Positions 37,542-45,210 of a DNA stretch of 64,000 nucleotides are shown here, piece after piece. Numbering within the stretch: the first letter of the stretch is position 1; every line of letters begins with the position of its first letter. The stretch spans positions 3,038,001 to 3,102,000 of the forward strand of contig NZ_CP049989.1 in assembly GCF_011388215.1 (NCBI RefSeq). The letters are read 5' to 3'. Under the pieces are notes generated by a model. The model saw nothing but the letters and a program-made list of their open reading frames with translations. It was not told the origin of the DNA and did no database searches. The translations under genes and the position numbers were made by a program. The DNA comes from Hydrogenophaga crocea. GTDB taxonomy: Bacteria; Pseudomonadota; Gammaproteobacteria; Burkholderiales; Burkholderiaceae_C.

Positions 37542-39092
37542 CTACTTGAAGGCTCTCTTGGTTGGATCCAGTGCCATTCGCGGTACATCCAGGCGTACGC
37601 AGGGCACCTTGTCGAAGTCTTTCCAGATCGCTATCAGTCCCTGGGAATACGCAAAGCCTCGTGCGATTGAAAGATCGCTCACGTCAGAACCGGCGTTGTG
37701 AAAATAGCCTAAACGCGTCGCGATGTCCTGCTCCGACTCGTTGGGGAACTGGCTGCGGTACTGCGCGTACTTCCAGCGAATCTCACGGTCCGAAATCAGG
37801 CCGAACTTCTCGCGGCTCTTGAACAAGGCGTCGGTACTCTTCAATAAGGCAGCCTCGACAACAGGATCAATGAACACAGCCGCCGTGGCAAAGCCCTGCC
37901 AGCCTTCGTTCCAGATCCGCTGACGCAGGTAAGGGCGGAAGCCGCGCCGGTTCATTCCCAGGTCGAGCAACAAGCTGTCAAACCTTTGCTCCACCGTCGG
38001 ATTCACGCCCTCTTGCGTTTGCGCCAGCGACCTCTGATGCAGCAGGGAATAGGCGGCATTGGGGTCACCACCACCATCCACCAGAAACCGCTCCATCAGT
38101 TCCCCCATCTGCGCCCACTTCACCATCTTCACGTACATCGTGTACGCCTCGCTGCTTGTGCTGTCGGGTGAGTGGCTGAAACCCGTCTCGGTCGCGAAAA
38201 GTTGGAGTTGAATTGGATCTGGCGGTGAGATGGGTGTACTTGCATTCAGTCGAACCCTCCAGCCACGCACGAGCTTTCCGGCGTAGATGCCTCCGACCAC
38301 ATTGACCGCCCGCCATGCGGCCCGGTCGAGCCTCTGCCGCAACTCGCTGTCCCTCCCCTGCGCATCCACAAACCCCAATTGCCGCCGCTCCTCGTCCGTC
38401 ATGCTTGCCTGGCTGTCGAACAACACGCGGAACGCAAGGTTCTTGTTGGTGCTCGGCTTGCGCATGTCCGAAAACGTCAGCAAGCGATCCACAAACGTAG
38501 ACACCACAAATTGCGTCGGCCCGTAGCTCGCGGGCGTGCCCGCGGGGTTCTGCGTGCCCGCGGGGCAGCCGGTCTGCGAGCAGTCCGCGCCGCCCGATTC
38601 CTTGAGCTCCACCGCGCGCTTGAGCCGCTGGAAGGCGCGCTCGGGCGTCATGCCCTGCTGGCAGCTCAGGCTGTCCTGGCCCTGGTCCACGCGCTGGCCG
38701 CCGGGGGCATCGTTCTGGCCGGCAACGCCGCCGGGCGACAAGGCGAGGCCGCGCAGTTGCACGGGCGGCAGCACCAGCCGGTCGCTGCCCGGGCAGGCGC
38801 CACCCAGGTACTTGTGCACCACATCCCCCTGCGTCTGCAGTTCGTCGAGCAGTTGCAGCGCGGCGGCGTCCTCGATGTCGAGCGTGAAGCTGTCGGGCGA
38901 GATCAGGTCGTTGACGTAGTACGCAACGAAGGCCAGGGCCGGGTCCACGTTGCCCGGTGCCGACGGTGTCCAGCGCGCGTAGGTGTCGCTCACGAAGGCC
39001 GTGTCCGATCCCGCGAGCGGGTTCGACGCCGACCCCAGGAAGCCGCCGCCGCGGTCGTACAGCACCTGCGTCTGCGCCTCCGTGAACGGCAT
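37542..39092 (-). CDS. Displaced RHS C-terminal toxin module (orphan tip)
   Basis: From the ATG at 39092 this is a 516-residue open frame. Residues about 6-434 match residues about 1184-1612 of the full RHS protein apparently without difference, while the last 82 or so differ (RWKYAQYRSQFPNESEQDIA against RWKYAAYRIQHPDESESDIV). Upstream of the ATG a relic of the RHS core remains in another frame. The module has no signal peptide or RHS cage of its own, so it is either a silent recombination reservoir or a degraded gene copy. The open frame has been kept throughout, which argues against long neutral decay. Confidence 0.7.
   Translation of the reverse strand: MPFTEAQTQVLYDRGGGFLGSASNPLAGSDTAFVSDTYARWTPSAPGNVDPALAFVAYYVNDLISPDSFTLDIEDAAALQLLDELQTQGDVVHKYLGGACPGSDRLVLPPVQLRGLALSPGGVAGQNDAPGGQRVDQGQDSLSCQQGMTPERAFQRLKRAVELKESGGADCSQTGCPAGTQNPAGTPASYGPTQFVVSTFVDRLLTFSDMRKPSTNKNLAFRVLFDSQASMTDEERRQLGFVDAQGRDSELRQRLDRAAWRAVNVVGGIYAGKLVRGWRVRLNASTPISPPDPIQLQLFATETGFSHSPDSTSSEAYTMYVKMVKWAQMGELMERFLVDGGGDPNAAYSLLHQRSLAQTQEGVNPTVEQRFDSLLLDLGMNRRGFRPYLRQRIWNEGWQGFATAAVFIDPVVEAALLKSTDALFKSREKFGLISDREIRWKYAQYRSQFPNESEQDIATRLGYFHNAGSDVSDLSIARGFAYSQGLIAIWKDFDKVPCVRLDVPRMALDPTKRAFK
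37789..39077 (-). repeat. 1289-bp direct repeat, orphan copy
   Basis: This segment appears identical to 40240-41528 at a constant offset of 2451 bp. It covers the shared part of the two RHS C-terminal modules. At one end the homology stops inside the toxin tip; at the other it ends at the junction of a 182-bp deletion relative to the full gene. Confidence 0.9.
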
Positions 39093-39200
39093 CGGCGATG
39101 CCCGACGGGTTGGGGCCGATGAAGCGCCCCTCGCGCGCCTCGAAGTACAGCGTGCCGTGCTGGACCAGGCCGCTGTCGTCGTCGTGCATTTGGCCCACGT
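39093..39200 (-). pseudogene. RHS core remnant upstream of the orphan module
   Basis: In a different frame from the orphan toxin this stretch encodes GQMHDDDSGLVQHGTLYFEA and then REGRFIGPNPSGIADAVHGG, matching the RHS core end GQVHDDDSGLEQHGARFFEA and REGRFISPDPSGIADALHG of the full protein. Relative to the full gene (41529-41710) 182 bp are missing at the join, shifting the frame. It shows the orphan module came from a former complete RHS gene. Confidence 0.75.
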
Positions 39201-39238
39201 GGCGACATACGACCCGAGGAAACGAATGACAAGCCCGG

Positions 39239-39979
39239 TCACCGGTCCATATAAGGGAATTCCAGATCGACACCGGCGCGCTCGGCCTCTTCTTTCCAGA
39301 TCTGCTTAACCACCGGGCGAGGGATGCCACTTCGGTGGAAGAAGGGGTCGATTTCCGCAAGATAAGCGTTCTCCACGTCCGTGTTGCCGGCTCTGTGTCC
39401 AGCAAACGCCGCGCGCAACATCTGGCGCACATGGAACTCATCGCCCTCTCCCCCGAGGCCCTGGATAAGGTTCCCCTGATATACGCGGATGACGATCACC
39501 GCGTTCTTTGCGGACTTCTGCCAATAGACGACGAATGAACTGCCGTCGTACTCGCTCGTGATCATGCCTGGCCTGAAGGGCGTGAAACCTTGCGCCGTTC
39601 GCAGGTAGATACCACGCGGTGCGTACAGCAGCATGGGCTTGACAGACGCCTTGAAGATTTCCTTCTGGCCCGAAGTGATGGCGTCGCACCAGCCATCTCC
39701 GTCGATATCGACCCAGGTCACGTCCACCGCATCTTCTTTGCGCCAGTGCGCGGACAACCTTGCGATCGTTGCGTCTGAGTCTCCCTCGTGGCGCAGGCGA
39801 TTCCATGGCGAGAACGCGCGCCACATGACCATGTCTCGCTTGCAAACAGGCAGATCGATCGTCAAGTCGTTCGCGATGAACCCCGAACCGCTCTGTGGGT
39901 CATCGGCCGACCCGGCCCATGCTGGCCCGAGCGGCATCGTCAGGGCTACGGCCAAAGCCCATGCGCGAATACGTTTCAT
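39239..39979 (-). CDS. Exported immunity-like protein, paralogue 1
   Basis: The 246-residue product begins with a Sec signal (MKRIRAWALAVALTMPLGPA, cleavage after AWA) and follows the RHS gene by 13 nt on the same strand. Motifs shared with the paralogue at 36788-37528 are CKRDM, FSPWNRLR, VDIDGDGWCD (an EF-hand or FG-GAP-like calcium loop), SEYDGSSF and GDEFHVR. No database family is recognised. Position and pairing suggest it neutralises the RHS C-terminal toxin in the periplasm (inference). The gene is less GC-rich than the housekeeping genes around it. Confidence 0.72.
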   Translation of the reverse strand: MKRIRAWALAVALTMPLGPAWAGSADDPQSGSGFIANDLTIDLPVCKRDMVMWRAFSPWNRLRHEGDSDATIARLSAHWRKEDAVDVTWVDIDGDGWCDAITSGQKEIFKASVKPMLLYAPRGIYLRTAQGFTPFRPGMITSEYDGSSFVVYWQKSAKNAVIVIRVYQGNLIQGLGGEGDEFHVRQMLRAAFAGHRAGNTDVENAYLAEIDPFFHRSGIPRPVVKQIWKEEAERAGVDLEFPYMDR

Positions 39980-39992
39980 TGGACTTCTCCGA

Positions 39993-42900
39993 CTACTTAC
40001 CGGATTTCCGGCCCGGGTCTAGCGACAGTCGCGAAACCTCCATATGGGCGCAAGGAACTTGTGTTGTATCGCTCCAAATCGACATCAGGCCTTTGGAATA
40101 GCCGAAGCTGCGTGCGGCGACGAGATCGCGAACGTCGGACCCCGCGTTGTGGAAGTAACCCACGCGCGCGACGATGTCCGACTCAGATTCGTCAGGGTGT
40201 TGGATGCGATAGGCCGCGTACTTCCATCGAAGCTCCCGATCCGAAATCAGGCCGAACTTCTCGCGGCTCTTGAACAAGGCGTCGGTACTCTTCAATAAGG
40301 CAGCCTCGACAACAGGATCAATGAACACAGCCGCCGTGGCAAAGCCCTGCCAGCCTTCGTTCCAGATCCGCTGACGCAGGTAAGGGCGGAAGCCGCGCCG
40401 GTTCATTCCCAGGTCGAGCAACAAGCTGTCAAACCTTTGCTCCACCGTCGGATTCACGCCCTCTTGCGTTTGCGCCAGCGACCTCTGATGCAGCAGGGAA
40501 TAGGCGGCATTGGGGTCACCACCACCATCCACCAGAAACCGCTCCATCAGTTCCCCCATCTGCGCCCACTTCACCATCTTCACGTACATCGTGTACGCCT
40601 CGCTGCTTGTGCTGTCGGGTGAGTGGCTGAAACCCGTCTCGGTCGCGAAAAGTTGGAGTTGAATTGGATCTGGCGGTGAGATGGGTGTACTTGCATTCAG
40701 TCGAACCCTCCAGCCACGCACGAGCTTTCCGGCGTAGATGCCTCCGACCACATTGACCGCCCGCCATGCGGCCCGGTCGAGCCTCTGCCGCAACTCGCTG
40801 TCCCTCCCCTGCGCATCCACAAACCCCAATTGCCGCCGCTCCTCGTCCGTCATGCTTGCCTGGCTGTCGAACAACACGCGGAACGCAAGGTTCTTGTTGG
40901 TGCTCGGCTTGCGCATGTCCGAAAACGTCAGCAAGCGATCCACAAACGTAGACACCACAAATTGCGTCGGCCCGTAGCTCGCGGGCGTGCCCGCGGGGTT
41001 CTGCGTGCCCGCGGGGCAGCCGGTCTGCGAGCAGTCCGCGCCGCCCGATTCCTTGAGCTCCACCGCGCGCTTGAGCCGCTGGAAGGCGCGCTCGGGCGTC
41101 ATGCCCTGCTGGCAGCTCAGGCTGTCCTGGCCCTGGTCCACGCGCTGGCCGCCGGGGGCATCGTTCTGGCCGGCAACGCCGCCGGGCGACAAGGCGAGGC
41201 CGCGCAGTTGCACGGGCGGCAGCACCAGCCGGTCGCTGCCCGGGCAGGCGCCACCCAGGTACTTGTGCACCACATCCCCCTGCGTCTGCAGTTCGTCGAG
41301 CAGTTGCAGCGCGGCGGCGTCCTCGATGTCGAGCGTGAAGCTGTCGGGCGAGATCAGGTCGTTGACGTAGTACGCAACGAAGGCCAGGGCCGGGTCCACG
41401 TTGCCCGGTGCCGACGGTGTCCAGCGCGCGTAGGTGTCGCTCACGAAGGCCGTGTCCGATCCCGCGAGCGGGTTCGACGCCGACCCCAGGAAGCCGCCGC
41501 CGCGGTCGTACAGCACCTGCGTCTGCGCGTTCGCGCCCGGCAGGTCGCGCAGCCAGAAGGCCCAGCGCCCGGTCACGGTGCTCGCGGCCACGGCCTCGGG
41601 CTCGGTGTCGATCAGGTAGTAGGTGAGGCGGGCCGCGCCATCGGGGTCGAAATAGGCCTCGGGCTGGCCGCCCGCGTAGGCGTACAGATCGAGCAGTTGC
41701 GGCGGCCGCACGCCGTGGAGGGCATCGGCGATGCCCGACGGGTCGGGGCTGATGAAGCGCCCTTCGCGCGCCTCGAAAAAGCGCGCGCCGTGCTGCTCCA
41801 GGCCGCTGTCGTCGTCGTGCACCTGGCCCACGTCGCGCAGCGGCTGGTGCAGGCCCGAAGGCGCTTCGTCGCGCCACACGGTCTGCCCGGCCTCGGTGGC
41901 GCGCTGCACGCGGCCCACGCCATCGGTGTGCAGGTGCCGCACGCGCGGCCCAAAGACCAGGGCCTGCAAGGCCTGCCAGCCGCGCTCGGGGTTCATCACG
42001 ATCTGCGCCACCGGCCGGTGGCCCAGGTGCACATAGGCGTGGGTCACGCGGCCGCGCGCATCGGCCTCGGCAGCGAGGCGGCTGCCGTCGTAGACGCTCA
42101 CGGCGGCGTGCGTGTGGCCGCGGGCGTCGGTCACCAGCTTGAGCACGCGGCGGCCGCGCGGGTCGTACAGGTAGCGGCTGTGGCCGCCGTCGTCGCGTGC
42201 GCTGTGCGCCAGTTGCCCGGCCGCGTTCCAGCGCAGCCGCTGCAGGCCCTGTTCGCTCAGCACGGTCGCGGGCAGACCGGCGGCGTCGTGGTGCAGGCCG
42301 GGGGGCGGCAGGGGCGGTGACGGGTCCGCAGGCCCATAGGCAAGCGCCTCGCCGGCCGTGCGGCCGGGCCCGCGCGGCGCACGCGGCACCACAGGGTCGT
42401 AGCGGTCCACCGTGCCGTCCCCGTGGTGGAGCGCGAGGGCGCGCCGCCAGGGCATGCCGTCGGGCGCCTGCCATTCGATGCGGGCCAGGATCTCGCGCTC
42501 GCCGCCGAGCCCGCCGGGCAGCATGCCCTGGACCGCGAGGCGCACCGGCCGACCACTCGCGTCGAGGGCCTGGGTCAGCGCCAGCGCCTGGCCCGTGGCG
42601 TCGGTGAGCACGCGGCCCAGCGCGCGGCCGGCCGGGTCGCGCCGGTGCGCGAGCGTGAACACCAGCGGCTGGGCCAGCACCGCCTGGAGCGCACCCGCCG
42701 GCTCGATGCGCAGCGTCTCGCTCGCCAGCGCGCCGCTCGCCGCGTGCGTGTAGCGAAGCCGGCGCGTGCCGTCGGCGTCGCTCACGCTTTCTTCGGTGAG
42801 CCGCCCCTGCGCGTGGCGGCGCTCCACTACCTGCTCGGGCTCGGTGGCGCCCGGCGCGAAGCGTTCGATGCGGACCAGCCGGCCCGCCAGGTCCCAGGCC

Positions 42901-45077
42901 AGGCGCTGGCGCGCGCCGCGCGGGTCGGTGGTGTGCACGACGCGCCCGGCCGCATCGTGCTGCGCGAACCGCCAGCCCTGGCCAGGGTTGCGAATGGCCA
43001 CCACGCGGCCGAAGTCGTCGATCAGGCGGCGGGCCTGGGCGTGGGCATGACCGATCTCCAGGGCCTGTTGTTCGGCGGCGCTGCCGAGCGGCCCCCAGGC
43101 GGCCTGCAGCAAGAGCGCGCCATCGGCGCTGCGCCAGGCCACGGGACGGCCGAGTTCGTCGCGCTCGGGGTTCGGCCGGTCATCGGCCGCGAGGGGCTCG
43201 GGCCGCGCCGCGGGTGCCTGGACGGGCGGCAGTGGCTCGCGCACACGGCCGGTGTCGGCCTCCTGCCCCACCCGCACCCCCTCACCCCCCGGCCCTGTGA
43301 TCTGCACCACCCGATCGCCGCGCGCGTCCCAGCCGTAGCGCGTGATGTCCGAGTCGGCCGGGCTGTTCAGCGGCCCGTTGGGCAAGGGCCCGTCCTGTTG
43401 CACCCGCACGCTGCGCCCGTTGATCGTCGCGTAGCCGTATCCGGTGCTGCGTTCGATCGCCACGCCGTTGGGCACGACGCGGCCTTGCCCGTCCACCGGG
43501 CTGTACCCGCTCTCGTCCACCCGCAGCAGCTGCCGCGCCGCGTTGTAGGCCAAACGCAGCGTGTGCACCCGCCCCGCCACCACGCTCGGGCGCTCGATGC
43601 GCAGCGGCTGCGGCTCGGGCAGCGCGTCGGGGTCGGTCGTGTCGAGCGGCGCGTAGGCGTAGCGCACGCGCCATTGCGCGGGCAGGGGCCGGCCGCGGCG
43701 GTAGCGCACGAGGCTGCGCTGCGTGACGCGGCCCTGCGCGTCGCGCTCGCTGCGCTGGGTGAGCACGGGCCGGCCTCGCGCGTCGAGCCGGGTTTCTTCG
43801 ACGAGCCGGCCCAGGCGGTCATAGGCGTAGCGCACGTTGGCCGGCCCGCAGGCGGCGCAGCCCGCGCCGCGCACCTGCAGGATGCGCGGCTGGCCCGCCA
43901 CGAGGGCCGTGGTGTAGTCGGTGGTCTGGCCCAGGCTGTTGGTGAGCCGGGTGTGGCCCTGGCCGGCGCGGCCGCCGTGCGCGGGCAGCCATTGCAGCTG
44001 CACCTGTTCGAGGCCGGGCGCACCGGCGCGGCGCTCACCCTTGAAGCTGAGCACGGCGCGGCCCTGTGCGTCGTAGGCCCAGGTGCTCAGGCGCTGCGAG
44101 GGCGGCTCGCCCTGCTGTTCGCTGATGCCGGTGAGCAGCACGGGCCAGCGCGGGTCTTCGTGGTGGTAGTGGCGCACGCGCGCGGGCAGGCCCGCGGCGG
44201 CGGGGGCGGTGACGCGCACCAGGCTGGCGATGCTTTCGCGCGGGTCGGCGCGCGAGCCCGCGGGCAGCGCGGCGCCGTGCGCGTAGCCGAAACGGCCCAC
44301 GGGGGTGTCGATGGCGTACACGCCGCGGAAGCCCCCTTCGCTGGGGTCTTCGCGGTGTTCGCCGCGGCGGCCCGGGTAGTGCAGCACCAGCCGCCGCCCC
44401 GCGGGGTCGATGACCTCGCGCAGCCAGCCGCGTTCGTCGTGGCGCAGGCTCAGGAATTCGCCGCTGGGCACGCGGATCTGTTCGAGCCGGCCCTGGCGGT
44501 TGAAGCGCAGTTCGCGGCCGTCGGCCCAGGTCCAGACGTGTTGGGTGCCGCCGGCCACGGCCTGCGCGCGCACCCGGCCTTGCAGGGGCTCGCGGGTGCG
44601 GTAGGTGTCGGGGCGCTGGGGCACGCGCTCGAAGCGCAGCCGCGTGCCGTCGCCCTGCACGATCTGCAGGCCGTCGCCGCGCACGCTGAGTTCGCTCTCG
44701 TAGCTCAGCCGCCAGCCGCGCCCGAGCACGCCTTTGCCGTGTTCGGCGCTGTTGTAGTGGCGCACGAGTTCGAGCCCGAGCACGCCGGGCAGCGCGGCCA
44801 TATCGACCTCGCGCTGGTGCTTGTTGCCGCCGATGACGTGGATGGGGTTGCCCACGCCCTGGTCGGTGCCCGAGGCATTGCCCAGCGTGGCCACGCCCGC
44901 GCCGCCGCAGGGGCTGCCCAGACCCGCGCCGTCGCCGCCGGCGCAGCACATCTGGGTGGGGTCGCAGGCGGTCGCTGCGGCCCCGGCGGGCGCGGCCACG
45001 GCCCATGCCACCGCGAGGGCCAGGAGAAAACCGCCACAACGCGAGCGCAAGCCCGCGCGGCGCAGGCGCTGGTCCAT
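39993..45077 (-). CDS. Sec-exported RHS/YD-repeat polymorphic toxin
   Basis: The 1694-residue protein has a Sec signal (LLALAVAWAVAAPAGAAA, residues about 18-35), a cysteine/glycine-rich patch, a DUF6531-like domain (GNPIHVIGGNKHQREVDMAA, near 76-95), about 1000 residues of YD repeats forming the expected shell, and an RHS core end (REGRFISPDPSGIADALHG, then YAYAGGQPEAYFDPDG). The C-terminal module from about 1165 has a lysozyme/transglycosylase-like pattern (Glu1343 in KESGG, then YGPTQF at 1368-1373). No PAAR or VgrG partner is present, so type VI delivery is unsupported; the route beyond the periplasm is unknown. GGGAG precedes the ATG. Confidence 0.85.
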   Translation of the reverse strand: MDQRLRRAGLRSRCGGFLLALAVAWAVAAPAGAAATACDPTQMCCAGGDGAGLGSPCGGAGVATLGNASGTDQGVGNPIHVIGGNKHQREVDMAALPGVLGLELVRHYNSAEHGKGVLGRGWRLSYESELSVRGDGLQIVQGDGTRLRFERVPQRPDTYRTREPLQGRVRAQAVAGGTQHVWTWADGRELRFNRQGRLEQIRVPSGEFLSLRHDERGWLREVIDPAGRRLVLHYPGRRGEHREDPSEGGFRGVYAIDTPVGRFGYAHGAALPAGSRADPRESIASLVRVTAPAAAGLPARVRHYHHEDPRWPVLLTGISEQQGEPPSQRLSTWAYDAQGRAVLSFKGERRAGAPGLEQVQLQWLPAHGGRAGQGHTRLTNSLGQTTDYTTALVAGQPRILQVRGAGCAACGPANVRYAYDRLGRLVEETRLDARGRPVLTQRSERDAQGRVTQRSLVRYRRGRPLPAQWRVRYAYAPLDTTDPDALPEPQPLRIERPSVVAGRVHTLRLAYNAARQLLRVDESGYSPVDGQGRVVPNGVAIERSTGYGYATINGRSVRVQQDGPLPNGPLNSPADSDITRYGWDARGDRVVQITGPGGEGVRVGQEADTGRVREPLPPVQAPAARPEPLAADDRPNPERDELGRPVAWRSADGALLLQAAWGPLGSAAEQQALEIGHAHAQARRLIDDFGRVVAIRNPGQGWRFAQHDAAGRVVHTTDPRGARQRLAWDLAGRLVRIERFAPGATEPEQVVERRHAQGRLTEESVSDADGTRRLRYTHAASGALASETLRIEPAGALQAVLAQPLVFTLAHRRDPAGRALGRVLTDATGQALALTQALDASGRPVRLAVQGMLPGGLGGEREILARIEWQAPDGMPWRRALALHHGDGTVDRYDPVVPRAPRGPGRTAGEALAYGPADPSPPLPPPGLHHDAAGLPATVLSEQGLQRLRWNAAGQLAHSARDDGGHSRYLYDPRGRRVLKLVTDARGHTHAAVSVYDGSRLAAEADARGRVTHAYVHLGHRPVAQIVMNPERGWQALQALVFGPRVRHLHTDGVGRVQRATEAGQTVWRDEAPSGLHQPLRDVGQVHDDDSGLEQHGARFFEAREGRFISPDPSGIADALHGVRPPQLLDLYAYAGGQPEAYFDPDGAARLTYYLIDTEPEAVAASTVTGRWAFWLRDLPGANAQTQVLYDRGGGFLGSASNPLAGSDTAFVSDTYARWTPSAPGNVDPALAFVAYYVNDLISPDSFTLDIEDAAALQLLDELQTQGDVVHKYLGGACPGSDRLVLPPVQLRGLALSPGGVAGQNDAPGGQRVDQGQDSLSCQQGMTPERAFQRLKRAVELKESGGADCSQTGCPAGTQNPAGTPASYGPTQFVVSTFVDRLLTFSDMRKPSTNKNLAFRVLFDSQASMTDEERRQLGFVDAQGRDSELRQRLDRAAWRAVNVVGGIYAGKLVRGWRVRLNASTPISPPDPIQLQLFATETGFSHSPDSTSSEAYTMYVKMVKWAQMGELMERFLVDGGGDPNAAYSLLHQRSLAQTQEGVNPTVEQRFDSLLLDLGMNRRGFRPYLRQRIWNEGWQGFATAAVFIDPVVEAALLKSTDALFKSREKFGLISDRELRWKYAAYRIQHPDESESDIVARVGYFHNAGSDVRDLVAARSFGYSKGLMSIWSDTTQVPCAHMEVSRLSLDPGRKSGK
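40240..41528 (-). repeat. 1289-bp direct repeat, copy within the full RHS gene
   Basis: Same sequence as 37789-39077. It encodes RHS residues about 1184-1612. The C-terminal 82 codons beyond it are diverged between the copies. Confidence 0.9.
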
Positions 45078-45210
45078 GTCTCACTCCCTGGGTGCCGGCG
45101 GGCCGGACGGCCTCGACACAGCGGCGCGGATGCTAGTCAGGCCGGCCGCGTTCCAGGGCTTGCGGGCGCAAGCATCACGCCATCATCCGAACCACTGAAC
45201 AGGCGTTCGT

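Noticed and set aside
37542..39242. Start of the orphan module at 39242
   Set aside because: The 50 extra residues are an out-of-frame reading of the RHS core relic (threonine/serine/arginine-rich); the first sensible ATG is at 39092.
37789..41528. The exact 1289-bp repeat as an assembly duplication
   Set aside because: The flanks differ consistently on both sides: diverged but homologous tips, diverged exported-protein genes and a 182-bp deletion at one join. That is hard to obtain by mis-assembly, though long reads would settle it.
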